In this document: one piece after another, positions 34,269-47,627 of the stretch | How the letters are laid out: every line of letters starts with the position of its first letter | How positions within the stretch are numbered: the stretch's first letter is position 1 | Assembly (NCBI RefSeq): GCF_019097595.1 | Contig: NC_080729.1 | Coordinates: forward strand, 4,651,417 to 4,715,416 | DNA length: 64,000 bases | DNA from: Hemibagrus wyckioides | Taxonomy: Eukaryota; Chordata; Actinopteri; Siluriformes; Bagridae | Reading direction: 5' to 3' | Translations under genes and position numbers: made by a program | Notes under the pieces: model-generated | Database searches by the model: none | What the model was told of the DNA's origin: nothing | What the model saw: only the letters and a program-made list of their open reading frames with translations

Positions 34269-37200
34269 TGTATATATAGGGGCAACAAATGGAAGGTGGA
34301 CAATACCAATTTCTACATATTAAGGGTACGGAAAGGGTATTGAAATACACTTTAAAACTTAGAATTCAAGTAATTTTAGCCCTTCAGAGACTTTTAAGTT
34401 AGGATTTAAAATAATTTTCCAAATTGCTAATGGTACAGAATTGGTGATTTTTAATATTTTACAAACAAAATCTGTTAGCATTATTGTCTTTTTTTATATA
34501 TATATTACTACATTAATTGGCACAAATTCTCACACAAATGTCTACCAGGCATTATTTTATACAGCACATTATCCCATCTCCAGCCTTCGTTTTATTAACT
34601 CTTCAACAGTTCATCGAAAGTTATTGAACTCTGAATGGGCATTATAAATTTCAGTTTTTTCTTGTTTTCAGACAAAACATCTTCCATTATATACGTAAGT
34701 CAAGCTGAAGAAGGTCTTTTCCATAAACACTGGAATGTGGACTTGATTTGTAAGCCAGAGAAACTGCTAGCATATGCTCAAGAACAATCAAGTGGTATTA
34801 GGTGGTTTGGCAAAGTATATTGTGTAACAAACAGTAATTTGGGGTAAGTTATGTAATCCTGCCTAGAAAAGCAAATCACTCATAAACTGTGTCAGAAAAC
34901 ATGGTTTTAGTGCTGATATTTATGTTTGAGCTCAATGATGGGTAACTGCTGTTGGGTCTTCAGTTTCTAGAAACAGCTTTCTGGCAGATTGCTAGCTTTT
35001 GTTAATTTACAATGCGGTACAGAAAGATTTCATTGGTTATCCTTGGTAACCAAAGCCTATAGATAGGTTAAGTTTGTAACTTACCTCAAATATATATTAT
35101 CTGCATTTATTCATTTTGTAAATGCTTTTATGAAGAACAGTTTTCAATTACATACTTACAGAGTTGCCTAAGAGATAAACTTACAACCTTCTGATCAGTA
35201 GCCCAAAGCCCAAACAAGACTGCTGCTGAGATTTCCAAGATTTTATCATTAAAAGAATCTTTTCTTCTTTTTTTTATTACATGCAAAGAGATAGATAGTA
35301 CAATCTATGGCGTACTATATTAATTATATCCTTGTTACAAATGCAAGATTATTTGTACTGGCGTTGGTTTCTTTCACTGGAGGGTGGAAGTTAAACATGT
35401 CGTTAGCTTGGCTCATTAAAATGAGCTCATCTGGGCTGAATTAGCCAGACTTTATGAGCTTGCATTTGGAAAGCTTATGCTTTCCTTAGAGCAAAACAAA
35501 AAAATTGAATACAGAAGATATAAGTTAAATCAAACAAATTAAGACTTATATAGTTGAGAAATAAGTCTTACATACTTGGAAGTCGTATAGAAGTCACATC
35601 AGTGTTGTGAAAACTTGGCAACAAGCAGTATTTATTAGCTGATTTTCTTGCTTTGGTTGGTTGACTTAGTTTTTGTCAAATGAATAAAGACTAAAAATAT
35701 GTTTTAGTTTATGTTTTATGTCAAATCCATCCATGCTGTGCATTGGGTAACATCTGGCCAGTGGATTCCCCCAGTTGGAATGAGCGTTTTTGGGATTCCA
35801 GCTGGCTACAACACAGCACATGAAAAATAATGGAAAAATAAAGCTTGCCCATTTCCATCAGAGGCTCTCTCAAAGGCCTGCCATATCTGAGTTTTCCACA
35901 AACACTGACCAAGGCCACTTCTGTAATCTCTTCATTGAATGAGATGATGCTGCTGATATTTTATGTAGCATATTGAGGAATTTCTAGGTTTTAATCATAT
36001 CTTTAATCAAATCTAGTGTCTTATGATATACACAAGGTAGCAGTCATTCCGTTTAATGTGACATACTTAAAGGAAGAAGAAGGTAGTGCTAAAATATCTG
36101 ACTTAAATTTAAAACACACTGTTACTCTCAGTATTCCACCTGCCCTGGGAGATCAGTTGATTATGCTAAATTGCCCCAAACAAACGTAATTCATCCATCA
36201 GGTGATTATAATCTTTTCTTGTTTTTTAAGGAGTACTTCATCCTTAAATATCAACAATGAATCTAAACTAGTGAAGTAAAGTGAAGCTTGTTAGAATAAA
36301 TTTGTTTGCCTAGCATTAATTTTAGCTCTCTCTTGATTAACATGTTGAAATATTTATGTAGAATTATCCCCACAGCATTCCATCACTATAACCCGTTTGG
36401 ATATTTTTCACCCAGCCTGCTACGTTGATGCCGGAATTTCACAACTGTGGTTGAAAATCCGCACTTCGGTCCTACAGCCACAATGGATTGATTCATCTTT
36501 CTGTTTCCATCACAGGGTTTCCCGTCCCTGGATGTAAAGTAACGCAAAACTGGAAATTAGGAGCATAAATTCGAACCAAAGGTGTCACAAAGTATTTTTC
36601 ATTGACCATTTTCAGATCAAACATATGCAGTTGCTTCCCTTGATTAATGTAGTTCCACACTGTATAATGAGCTCCAGGTGAAGCTTGGCTCAACCACATG
36701 AACTGGTCAGCACCTTTCCCAGACACCCCGAGGCCCATGGTTGATTAGTCCAGACTTCAAAATCAGTCTCATCTTATTACATCCCCCAGGGTTCAAACTC
36801 AGACCTTTAAATATAGAGCACACTTTGTTTATTTTACACTAAATACAGTATGCAACAGCACACCTTTCCTTTTGGAGCCCGGAAAAGCTTCCTGTCTCTG
36901 AGCTGACGTTTCTAATTCTCCAACCAGGCAGCTCAGTAGAGTGGTTATGGTTCATTAGGGACACGGGGCGAAGGGTCTGAATACATGCCTGCACCATGTT
37001 GTTATAGCAGTGGGTGGGCAGGGAAATAACACCATTCCCTACTGTGTAGTTACTCAATGAATGGATCTTAGCTTATGCTTTAAGCACCTTGGTGCATCTG
37101 GTTCATATTAGTCCCTAAAAGCCATTTTAATGGAGGGTCAAATATTGCTGTCTGTTGGCTTAATTAGTAGTTCATGGCCTTCAAAGGTGCTTGAGTGGCA

Positions 37201-38768
37201 GATTGCGGAAACCCATTGGAATTTTGCCAGTTGCTGAATTCTGGGAAGCAGCCAAAAACATACTTTGACACCTTAGTTTTAAAAATCAATAATGTCACCA
37301 AAAGCAACATTGGAATTCTATTTAGATTTCATTAGCCTTGCTAGCTATGTGTGACTTAATCACATGGTGAAAGTCATGCTTTTAACAAGTTGTAGCTATC
37401 CAGAGATCCAGAGTTAGCTAGAGATACATTGCACCCCTAAACCTAAATTTTTTGAAAACCTACATTTTTTGAAAAAAAAAAAAAAAACTTATTTAGTTTT
37501 GAAACCCATAAATGGTTAAGTACTTTCAGTGCCTATATGGTTTATGTGATAAATGTTTGGTTCTAACACTTCACACTACTGAATTATGATGAACTGCTAT
37601 GTCTGCCATGGGGCTTTTTACACATTCTATAAATACGTAGCTATGGAAAGGAACCTGAGGTTACTGTGTGTGATTTTTATCTTCCACATAACAAGAAACA
37701 AATGTTCAGAAGTCTTGTTGCTTCTGTGTAAAGCATTAACCCAACATTTAATAACCAAATAGCTTCTTTAGTGGAAGTTTTTCAGTTTAGGTGTAGGAAG
37801 TAAATGAAACAAACAAGTTTTCTATGGTGTGAATGTGTTTTAAACAGAGGTTATATATATATATATATCTACACTATGTGTCTGATAAGGGTTATGAGGT
37901 TATACTCTGACCGATGTCCTATTTTACGCTCTTGTTCAAACATAGAAGGAATTTTTGGGCAATAAAAACCTAGTGCAGGTCATGAAACCGACAGAATCTC
38001 AACAAATCCAAGTTTATTTCCACACGTCCGGTGACCTCATTCGCTAGGAGCACTCAAAACATCAGTGGGACATGGTGTAGGGCTGCAGAGGAATAATAAA
38101 TCTGTTGATTTAAGCTTGTGTTAATGGGTAATTACTCATTCTCACCATGTTTACCCTCGATGGCAAAGTGCGGCATCACTTTGTGGGCGTGTATAATTTT
38201 GAGGCAATAAAATCAGCAGATTATTTAGAAGAGGCTTCATTTCTGTTGTGCTGATTAAATTTCGGTTTGCGGCAGCACTGACCTGAGTGCTAGCATTGTT
38301 GAAGACATTGTTGTTTCTATAGTAACAGCTCATAAGCTTGTAAGGCAGATGCTGTACGTAATCTGAGCATAAAATCCTATTTAAACAAAGTGTTGTTATA
38401 TATGTATGTATGAATGAATGTGAGTAGATTGATGTGAGTTTATTAAACATGTATGGAAGGAGTCTCCAGGTTCAGTGCTTGTTCAGTCTCAGTTTTGTTG
38501 TCTTCTGCAACAAAAAGGTCTTTATGATAGAGGAGTTTGTGTAACATGACAAACTGTGTTACTTTTCTTTTATTAACTGCAAGGAAAATAAAAACGTGAG
38601 GCTGGTTAAAGAAGGAATGTTTATAGCTGTTGTAACAGGATAACAGGACCTAGGAACTATTTTTGGAACATTCCAATACTCTAAATGCATCTAAAAATGG
38701 ATGGTCTTTAATTAAAATCAACTGTTGTATTATATTATCAACTCTATATTATATTATTGTATTATATT
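33369..38768. other. Intergenic downstream of igsf10, no gene seen
   Basis: The first several hundred bases may be igsf10 3' UTR. In mammals MED12L exons lie near here on the opposite strand; I recognise none. A - strand frame at 36493-36738 is unexplained but lacks family features. Confidence 0.5.
34183..34266. repeat. TA microsatellite
   Basis: About 40 TA units, about 830 bp after the igsf10 stop codon. Confidence 0.95.
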
Positions 38769-39017
38769 ATCAACTATTATATTATATTATATTATATTAT
38801 ATCATATCATATCATATCATATCATATCATATCATATCATATAATATCATATTATATTATATGTTTTAAATATATTTTAATTAATTAATTTATTTATTTA
38901 TTTAATTTAAATAAATAAACAAATTAATTAATTTATTAAAAATATATAATATAATATAATATAATATAATATAATATAATATAATATAATATAATATAAT
39001 ATAATATAATAGTTGAT
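38769..39017. repeat. Large AT-rich imperfect palindrome built on TATTA/TAATA pentamer arrays
   Basis: The left arm starts ATCAACTATTATATTATATT and runs through TATTA then CATAT pentamers. The right arm is a TAATA array ending ATAATAGTTGAT, the reverse complement of the left border. The centre (AATTAATTAATTTATTTATT, then TTTAAATAAATAAAC) is itself self-complementary. The whole 249-bp block could extrude as a cruciform. Confidence 0.85.
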
Positions 39018-39536
39018 ATATGAGTTATAAATCTCTACCCCAGCTATGATTATTTTCCAATAACAGTAAGTCCCTTAATGGTTTACTCCTTACATAAAGT
39101 TTAGATAGAGGACAGTGATATGCTTCTGGTCGATTATACAGCACACAATACTGATGGCTGCAAATGCATTAATGTAGGAATTAATTAACCTCAGTGGATA
39201 AATACATTTGGTTGTAAAATCAAACGCCAACACACAGCTGTGTGCAAAACTGGGTCAGCAACAGAGTCCAGAACATTCCGCACCACAAACATCACACACT
39301 CCACAACAACATTTTCAAGGTGACAACCTCAGCGCTACGCCATATTACACAAATGAACACAGCAATGCACAATAAAGAATTTATTTAATTAACAACATAA
39401 CTCAAACGGCGTGCTCTTTAGATGTTTCTACAATATGCTTCTCATTTTGCTTTAATTAGAAAATGTGGCACTAAAAAAGAAACTGAATCAAACCATATTC
39501 CAGTGAGACTACATTTCCAAACTGTTTCCTCTGAGA

Positions 39537-39537
<1 letters not shown>

Positions 39538-39604
<67 letters not shown>
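39538..39604. repeat. GT microsatellite
   Basis: About 33 uninterrupted GT units, the longest GT array of the window. Confidence 0.95.
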
Positions 39605-39608
<4 letters not shown>

Positions 39609-40054
39609 TAAATCACCAGCTCACTTGGAACCACGTTATTGGAGTAATGATTTGTAGAATGAAACGTCAATAAAATCATACTGGGAACAGAGTGGGTTCA
39701 TATGTGAAGAGACAGTGAAGTCATTTCTGGAAGACTTAAAGCAGCAGTACATATCTCTTAGAGCTTTGGAGACCTCTGTGGTGGATACATGTAACTGCAG
39801 GAAGTTCACAAAAACATTTTTGAACATAAGTACCCTTTTCCTATATGAATTAAGTTGATGGTTGTCAAGCTAGAGGCACCTTAGTATTACAGAAACTTTG
39901 TTAGCATGATACTGGACAAAGTGATGTTATGTATCAAGAACTAGCATGTTTAAAAAGTGAAATAAAATGTCAAACATTTATTTAACTATACCTGGTGCCC
40001 CAACCATGGAATATACCAACCACACATTTAGTCCATGTTAATGTCAAGCTGTGT

Positions 40055-40265
40055 AGGCAGTGGTGGCTTCAGCGGTTAAGGCTCTGGGTTGTTGATTGAA
40101 AGATCAGAATGGTGCCACTGTTGGGCTCTTGAGCAAGGCTTTTAACTCTCACTGCTCCAGAGGTGATGTACCATGGTTATCCCTGCACTCTGACATTCCA
40201 AGTTGGGATATGTGAAGAAAGAATTTGGCTGTGCTGTAATGTATATGTGACAAATAAAGGCTTCT
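40055..40265 (+). mobile_element. SINE copy, nearly full length, diverged
   Basis: Head GCGGTTAAGGCTCTGGGTTG, middle TTGGGCTCTTGAGCAAGGCT, tail CTGTGCTGTAATGTATATGT followed by GACAAATAAAGGC. It joins a tRNA-like head to the ACAAATAAAGGC tail. Confidence 0.65.
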
Positions 40266-43200
40266 ATTCTCAGATACACCAGGATCCTACTCCTGGCTTT
40301 GATTCTGAATCCAGCATGACCCTGACCAGGATAACACGGTGTCCTCATCCCAAAAACTGCCCATAAAGACTTCACTGTATTTCTGCACACTGCACTTGTA
40401 GTACTGTTAGTACTACATGCAAGTCACCTGCACATTAAATACAACAATTTCCATTCTGTCACGTTTGTACCCTCTGAACCATTACTACAAGTATACAGTA
40501 TATTATTTTATTCATTCTTCTTTAAACTTAGTTTCAGAAATTTAGCTTATGCACACTTTATGAGGAGTGGTCGGGTTTTCATTTCACTGCAAGTTGAAAA
40601 CCTGTGTACGTGACAAAGATCTTGAACCTTAGTGGACGAGCAGGAAGGTAAACAACTGAGATTCATGATCCAGCCTGACTTTGACTCATAACGCTGTGTC
40701 CTAATCCTAAAAACATTGCCTCTTGGTACATAGTGTACACCTGACCATCCCTGACCAGACCATAGCCACAATTTACTACAGATGTTGGGGCCTAACTGCT
40801 GGAAAAATGGACAATAATGTGTTCCATGAGCCTTGCTAAAAAAACCACGAGAACTGAAGGCTTTTGTCCTACTTGCTCTAGACAGACAACCTATATCATA
40901 CCTTTGGGTAGGGGAGACAGCTTGCTGTGCCCCCTATTTCATTTCTTCTTAACCTTGTACTGGCAGGGAGCTAAATTCCAGACCATGAAATTGTTGAAAA
41001 GTGGCCACTGTATAAAAACGCTGATCAGGCATCTGCCAGGATTGGTAATTGCAGTAACCCTACACTGAACAAACAGAGAGTCCAGGACTGAAGAAACCAC
41101 AGCCATAAGGCACCAAGCTCGTTATAATTCACATGGGTGCCAAATTTGTTCTGTTTAAACCTCGATTCTCACCGATAACTAAACAATGATGAGACTAATG
41201 AGACTAATCAAAATAGTGCACCGCTCAACAAATTAACTTTCAGGGTGGGGTCATTCCATTCCCACTCCACAGTATCCAGGAAAGATTTGGTGTAATTTTT
41301 GCCATCAGGAAGACAGAGACCAATAAAAGCTAGTTGCCAATGTTGCTGCTTTTATCTCACTGGGTTGCTATGAACGAGAGGTACAACAGCAGCACTGCCA
41401 AAAGCTGTATAAAGAGACAAGCTTGTTCTAGCCAGGACTATGTAGTGAAGAAAAAGTTTTCCGCTCTTTTCCCTTCAAAGCCACACATGAGGGAAGTGTT
41501 TGTTTTGGCAGGGTGAGGACGACGGTAGCCTAGGTCGCACATGAAGGAGCTGGGGCCAAACGAAGGGGATGCAGACGATATGGGGGCCCAGGAGGTGGAA
41601 AAGAGTGGGAGTTTTTTAAATGGAAAACCAGGAGCGGTGTCAAATTCCTGCTTTTCCTTTTCTCACTCCTACCTTTGGGAAGAACAAGGCTTTAGTGTTT
41701 GTTGTATCAGGAAAGCAAAACTAAAGTGATGTTATTTGAAATTTTAGCTTTATTTTTATTCTCTCATTTCTGTACGAACTCCCAAGATAAATCTCCCAAC
41801 TTTCACGAGAGCTTTAAAGCCATATGTATCACATTCAGGTTCTCAGGTTGGAAATGAAGCAGATTGTAAAATAAGGAGGGCAAATAAAACGAAACGAAAG
41901 GGCAAATCCGGAGTTAAAATATAGAAGCCAATGTAACGCTCTCGTTCCTACTGAGTGCAGATTTGTAAATTTCCACTCCTCGGAGCTGAGACTGAAGTGT
42001 TGAGTTGTTGAGTATCTTAATACCGGTGCTGGAACAGAGTCAAGAGCTATAGCTGGGAGTGAGAACAGTGAGGATTACCCAGCTGTTTTCATATGTGAAA
42101 AAACACCGCAGTGCCCCTAGGATGCGGTAGAAATCTGCAGTGTTGACAAAAACAACACAACGAACGTCATGTACAGGAAAAATCAGATATACTCTGACGA
42201 GTTATTGTCCTGAGAAGAAGATGTGGCAGCATTATGTGGTTAATAGGATGATGTGAAAGCGACACACAGACTGATAAATAAACCTCAACGGCAATAGAAG
42301 GGCTGTGTAAAGACAGGATGTAAAATCCCTTTTAATGATGCTGACACCATGTTTACAAAGTGATTCATCAGAAGTATGTTACAAATGCCACCATATTCAT
42401 GTTTTAACATCTTTGTTCTGTGACTATCCCACCATTTAAGGTGGAAAAAGGTCTGGATGAGAGCAAGTCAAGTGGTTTATAAATCAAGCATATAAATCCT
42501 CAACTGTTCATCATGAAGCTACCTCAGCAGCAGGTTGTCTGCTTTTTCCGTATTACTCATCATGAGCTCATCATAAGCACAGACGCTCTTTATTGAGATT
42601 CTAAAACCTCCTGAATTCAGAACTGAGATTTGAGGCATAACAAATTGCTTCCTGCTCTTAGATCCATGGCATCCGTGGATGTATTTGCTTCTTTGTGGAA
42701 CAGTGGAGACTGGGAAAGAGAAATATTGAATCCAGGTGTAAGGGTAAGGTTTAGTGGACATTTCATTGAAGTCAGACCGGCAAAGGATGGTACATGACGG
42801 CACACAGGCAACAGGCCAATGCAAAGACGTTCTCAGAGTCAGGAATAATAACTCTTAGAACCTAATAATAACAGGCTGGTTGGCAAGACTTCGCAGTGAC
42901 AGAGCTAACATACTGTATATCAGATCGAAGAAATGAACCAAATCTAGGTTAATACTCAGGAGATGTCCTTTTCTGTGATATTGCTTGACCTCGGGTATTG
43001 CTTGAAATTTTCTTGAAAAATACATTTAAAGAACGAATGAACTTGAATGAATGTGAACTTCAATTAAGTAACCAATAATATGGTTAGATCTTTGCTGTTA
43101 TGGAATAGATAATGCATTTTCCGACAATTTTCTGGCAGGATATGAAAATGTAGCTCTTAGAAAATGATGCTATGATGCTTGGCATAAACCCACCAATAGA

Positions 43201-44939
43201 GGCAGAAGAATACAAGAGAAGAAGACAAAACATTCAAAGCCATGTTGTCGCTCAGGGCCCTGAGTTTTAATTGGGACCCTGAAGGCCTGCTGTCTCTACT
43301 ACACTACTGCTTCATCTTTTCTTCAGAAAAAGGAGAAAAGATGAGGCAAAACTATATGTTAGAGATCATCTAATAACCAAAAACATAGGACCAAGCATAG
43401 GATCATGTAAGACTTCTAGGAAAGCTACAACGACTGTATTGGCAATGGCAATCCTTAAACAAAACATGTGGGTTTTTTTGTTTGTTTGGTTGGTTGGTTG
43501 TGGCACAAGAGAAAGAATGCCTTTCTATTATGACGGGAAAAAGTTACGTGGAACGTGGAAGCAGATAAATGAGAGTTTCCTGTATTGTATAAAGCACACG
43601 TTGAAAATTCGGCAATTTGTGATATCTTATTTTCCATTTTTACTAATAATCCAAATTAGTGATATATTCCAAAGCTTTATTTCTGTTCATGCAACCCCAT
43701 TTTCGGCACAAGCTGAATCACACAGGTTGAGTAATGGTGTGTAGTAATTATTAGCAATATTATTAAAGGATCTGCATTGCGTAATCTGTCAAACAACGTA
43801 CAATATCATGCGCAGTCTACGACGTTAAAATACCGCCAGGATTTTATTGGGATCGTCTTGTACAGCGTGACGAGGTATATTCTTATAATACCGCTGAAAT
43901 TGCACAGTTTACAAGAGGCTTAAGTCTAATCCTAGTGTGAAAGCTTTTAGAATTGGATCCAAGGCATTACGCGCGAGCTACCGTATAAAGACACCAGCAG
44001 CATTCGGCTGAAATGGCTGCCATTTAGCTCCGAGTCATTTTCTGAAGCAGTAAATTCCATGTCAGAACATTGTAAAAATGTAGTAATTATAGTGGTAAAA
44101 TATAAAGATTAATTACATGGCCAAATATTGACCCAGAAGCTTATTCTGGGTGTGGCTCTTTACTCTTTATTATGTATGTAATATGAGGATGAGGTAGGTT
44201 GTTCTATTAATATAAAGAGCCTTTGAGGTGAAGCGTGACAAGGGACAGTGAGATTAAATTCTCTTTAACTGAGGTGTGTGTGAAGAGTAACTCTCTCATT
44301 TCCACAATGTGTACTACCACAGAAAGGTAGTAGGATCATGGTTTCATGGAACAGACACCCATGGACACCAATGGACCGCCTCTGGTGATTCTTGTTGATG
44401 TTTCATGTTAGCTGGCTGCTTGTTGGAATTTCCACCTGGTACTGTGAGTATTTTATTATACAATGATCATTTTATGAAATATACAGTTTCTTATATAAAC
44501 CTTTGGCATTTCAAAATGCTGATTCTAAGCCGTCTTTTCGCTGGGTTGAATCCTTGACATGACTTCACTATTCTTGAAATAGAAACAAACTTCTGCTGAT
44601 GGAGCAATAAGTCAAGATGACTTTCTTCTAAAACGAGAAGTCTGGGATAAAAGCTGATCATGTGGGGGAACAACCTTTTCAGCTCTATCTTCTTTCCTCT
44701 GAGTTAGTTTATTTATTTATTTTTCCATTCATTCATTCATTCATTCATTCATTCATTCATTCATTCAATTAGGTCAGGATCGAGATGGAAAACACTAAGT
44801 GTGAGATAAGGAATACAGTAGATAACAGACATAATGAATGAAGCATTAATTTGTTTAACAGGCATTGATTTAAGTGCATTGAACCATAAAGCAAATATAA
44901 GCTATTCAAATCTTTTCAATACTCTCAGTCTACTTAATT
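40266..44939. other. Intergenic, no gene seen
   Basis: Unique-looking AT-rich sequence with diverged repeat-like stretches near 40580-40770 and an ATTC array. Open frames are short and without recognisable domains. Confidence 0.5.
44720..44767. repeat. ATTC microsatellite
   Basis: About ten perfect ATTC units. Confidence 0.9.
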
Positions 44940-45285
44940 AAGAACATCTGTATATACATACAGTTATCTAATCAGCCAATCATGTGATCCTGTTCCAGTC
45001 ATGGCAGCAGCAGCAGCAGCACAATGTGACTAACTTTATAGACTGTTGTTTATATCCAAGGAGTTTCTGAAATACTCAAACCAACCTACCTGGTACCGAC
45101 ATGCATGTCATGATAAATGTCTTAGCAATTTTCATTATGATGTTTGATGTTAACGTTATCCGAAGCTCTTGACATGTATCTGCATGATGTTTTGCATTGC
45201 GCTTCTGCACCATGATCGACTCTGTAGATAACTGTATGAATGTGCAGGTGTACAGGTGTTCCTAATAAAGTGGACAGTGAGTGTA
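44940..45285 (+). repeat. Dispersed repeat ending in TTCCTAATAAAGTGGACAGT
   Basis: About 350 bp running from ATCTAATCAGCCAATCATGT through GTTTCTGAAATACTCAAACC to CAGGTGTACAGGTGTTCCTA and the AATAAAGTGG end. This is a recognisable interspersed sequence of fish genomes, probably a non-autonomous DNA element. A second copy begins at about 63283. Confidence 0.65.
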
Positions 45286-45352
45286 TATCGCTAATGCGAC
45301 TCTGATTTTTATCTAGCAACATCATCTTTATCATCCACAAATTAGTGTAATT

Positions 45353-46170
45353 AGTTTGCATACCTTGGGAGAATTCGCAAGATGTTTACCATTTTTTAAA
45401 GAAAACAAATTTATTTTATTTCTTAAGCTCATATGAAAGGCATAACGGAATGATACACATGACACTATGAAAATTAGGAAATAATTCCTGTTCAGAAGTT
45501 TGCATACTTTTAGTTAATATTGTGTGGTGCCCCTTTAGCATCACTGATGGCATGCAGTCTTTTGTAATAATTGTGCATGAAGTCCTTAATTCTCTCAGGT
45601 GGTAGGTATAACTGCCCATTCTTCTTCGCAAAATGCCTCCAGTTCCTGTAAATGTTTTGGTTGTCTTGCACAAACTGCACATTTGAGATCTTCCCAAAGT
45701 GGCTCAATGATATTGAGGTCAGGAGCCACTCCAGAACCTTCACCTTTTTTTATGCTGTAGCCATTGGAGGGTCAACTTGAATCATTGTCATGTTGGAACA
45801 TCCAAGAGCATCCCATGCACAGCTTTCGTGCTGTAGAATGCAAATCGTCTGCCAGTCATAACCTGCTGATAACCTGCTGCATTCATCATGCCATCCATTT
45901 TGACTAACGTCCCTGTGCCACTGGAGCTCACACGGCCCCAAAACATAAGAGATCCACCCCCATGCTTTACAGTGGGGATGGTGTACAGTTCACCGTAGGT
46001 CTTGTTGACTCCTCTGCAAACATAGCATTTATGGCTGTGAATATAAAGTCTCATTACTCCAAATGACTCTGCTCCAGAAGCTGTGAGGCGTGTCTAGGTG
46101 CTTGTCTGGTGTACTGAAAGCAGGCCTTTTTGTGGCCTGGGCACAGTAATGGCTTTCTCCTGGCCTTCTT
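45353..46170 (-). mobile_element. Decayed Tc1-like transposon with double direct repeat end
   Basis: Transposase fragments on the - strand include YVCRGVNKTYGEL, TVKHGGGSLMFWG and SSSGTGTLVKMDGMMNA (about 45788-46054), then ERIKDFMHNYYKRLHAISDAKG (about 45510-45610), in different frames with stops between. The low-coordinate end carries AGTTTGCATAC twice, at 45353-45363 and 45497-45507, 144 bp apart. This resembles the IR/DR ends of Sleeping Beauty-type elements. The other end is not recognisable and may be lost near the TA tract at 46.2 kb. Confidence 0.75.
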
Positions 46171-46216
46171 ACCTTCTTATTGTGCTACTTGAAACAAGAA
46201 CACCACTTTATATATT

Positions 46217-46253
<37 letters not shown>

Positions 46254-46439
46254 ATAAATAATAGAATAAACTAAATAATAAATAATAAACTAAAATAATA
46301 ATGGAATAAACAAATAAACATTTAAAAATCAAAAAAATATATAATGCGTGCATAAAATGCAGACAATAGCTCGATTGCGCAGTTCAAACATATGACATAC
46401 TGACACTATTCTGGATTCCGAACCTCTGCACACACAGCT

Positions 46440-46580
46440 TGCCAGGAAACAAAAAACAGAAGAGAAAGTTTTCTTAGTTTCTGTTTTTCTAGTATGTTTA
46501 CTTTTATTCTTGTTCGGAACAGACTTGTAGAAGAAGACCATCAGACTGAGAAGTACATCAAGACGGAGCTGTGTGTAACA
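46440..46580 (+). other. Candidate non-coding 5' exon of p2ry12 (donor at 46581)
   Basis: A good donor, AACAG|GTGAGT, ends a mixed-composition stretch containing GAAGACCATCAGACTGAGAA. The p2ry12 coding exon has a clear upstream acceptor at 49293, so a leader exon must exist somewhere upstream; this is one possible site. The start of the exon cannot be seen. Confidence 0.2.
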
Positions 46581-47627
46581 GGTGAGTTTGGAATGACTAG
46601 TAAAGTAAAGTAAAGTAAAATGTTGTCTTCACAGGTCATTTCAGCGGTACTTCGGTGGGAATAATGCAAACACAAATGCAAATGTAGGTGTGTGCGAACT
46701 GTAATTTGGGTGTATGGAAATGTTGTGTTTTAGGTGCAAAGTTTAAACATATCCAGGATACAGCGTGGTGACACGTTACTATCAGCCTTCTAAATCTGGA
46801 TTTGAGGTTATGTGGAGCTATTTTTATGTGGAGCTATCTCCAAAACAATGTGTGGAATGTTCGTGTTAATGAATTCAGTCCCTTTCTCTTACAGTGTCAG
46901 AAAATCCATTTCTCTGACGCTGAACGTTTCGATTAATCCGTCAGTACAGAGATTGAAACAGAGTATTTATTTAAGCTGTGAAGGAAAACATATAGGCGTG
47001 AATGCTACACGTACGAGAAGAGCCGGATTCAGGTCTAAAACGCAGTGTAAAACCGGATGATACTGATTTGTAAGTGTTGTATTTTAAGGCTAATCTGTAT
47101 TATGTGGTTAAATATATTATCTCAATAATCTATAATCTGAGCCTCAACTCTGGCTAGAATACAAACTGCCAGTAACACAAACGTTTTCTGGGACATACAC
47201 AAATATTAACAAAGCCAAGGTTCTGTCATGTTATTGTATTATATATTGAATTATAACATCCAGAAAATATATTGTTGTTTTAGCTGTCTACGTTTTCTTT
47301 TTTTTAGCTGAAATTAAATAATGCCAGAAGTCTGAGATTTAATTTACATCCAAGCAATACGAATGGTGAATGAAAATACGACCTTTCTTTTTTATTATTT
47401 TGATATATATACTATGTCACTATGCGTTATTTAATTTCAATTCTTTACTTTTTTTTTTTGTTAATAGGCCAATATTTAAGGTTCTGACTGAACAGGAAAT
47501 GGATTTTATTAAATAGATGGAATAGATATATTACTTTTTATTTCAAATATTCAACATAAAGTAAATACACAAAATGTGAATGTTCTAGAAACATATAGTA
47601 TCTCGAAACTGCAGACTCATACATATA

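Noticed and set aside
39422..39673. Cys-Val repeat frame
   Set aside because: Translation of a GT microsatellite. Similar poly-Tyr-Ile, Leu-Phe-Ile or Ser frames at TA, TTTA and GAA arrays were dropped for the same reason.
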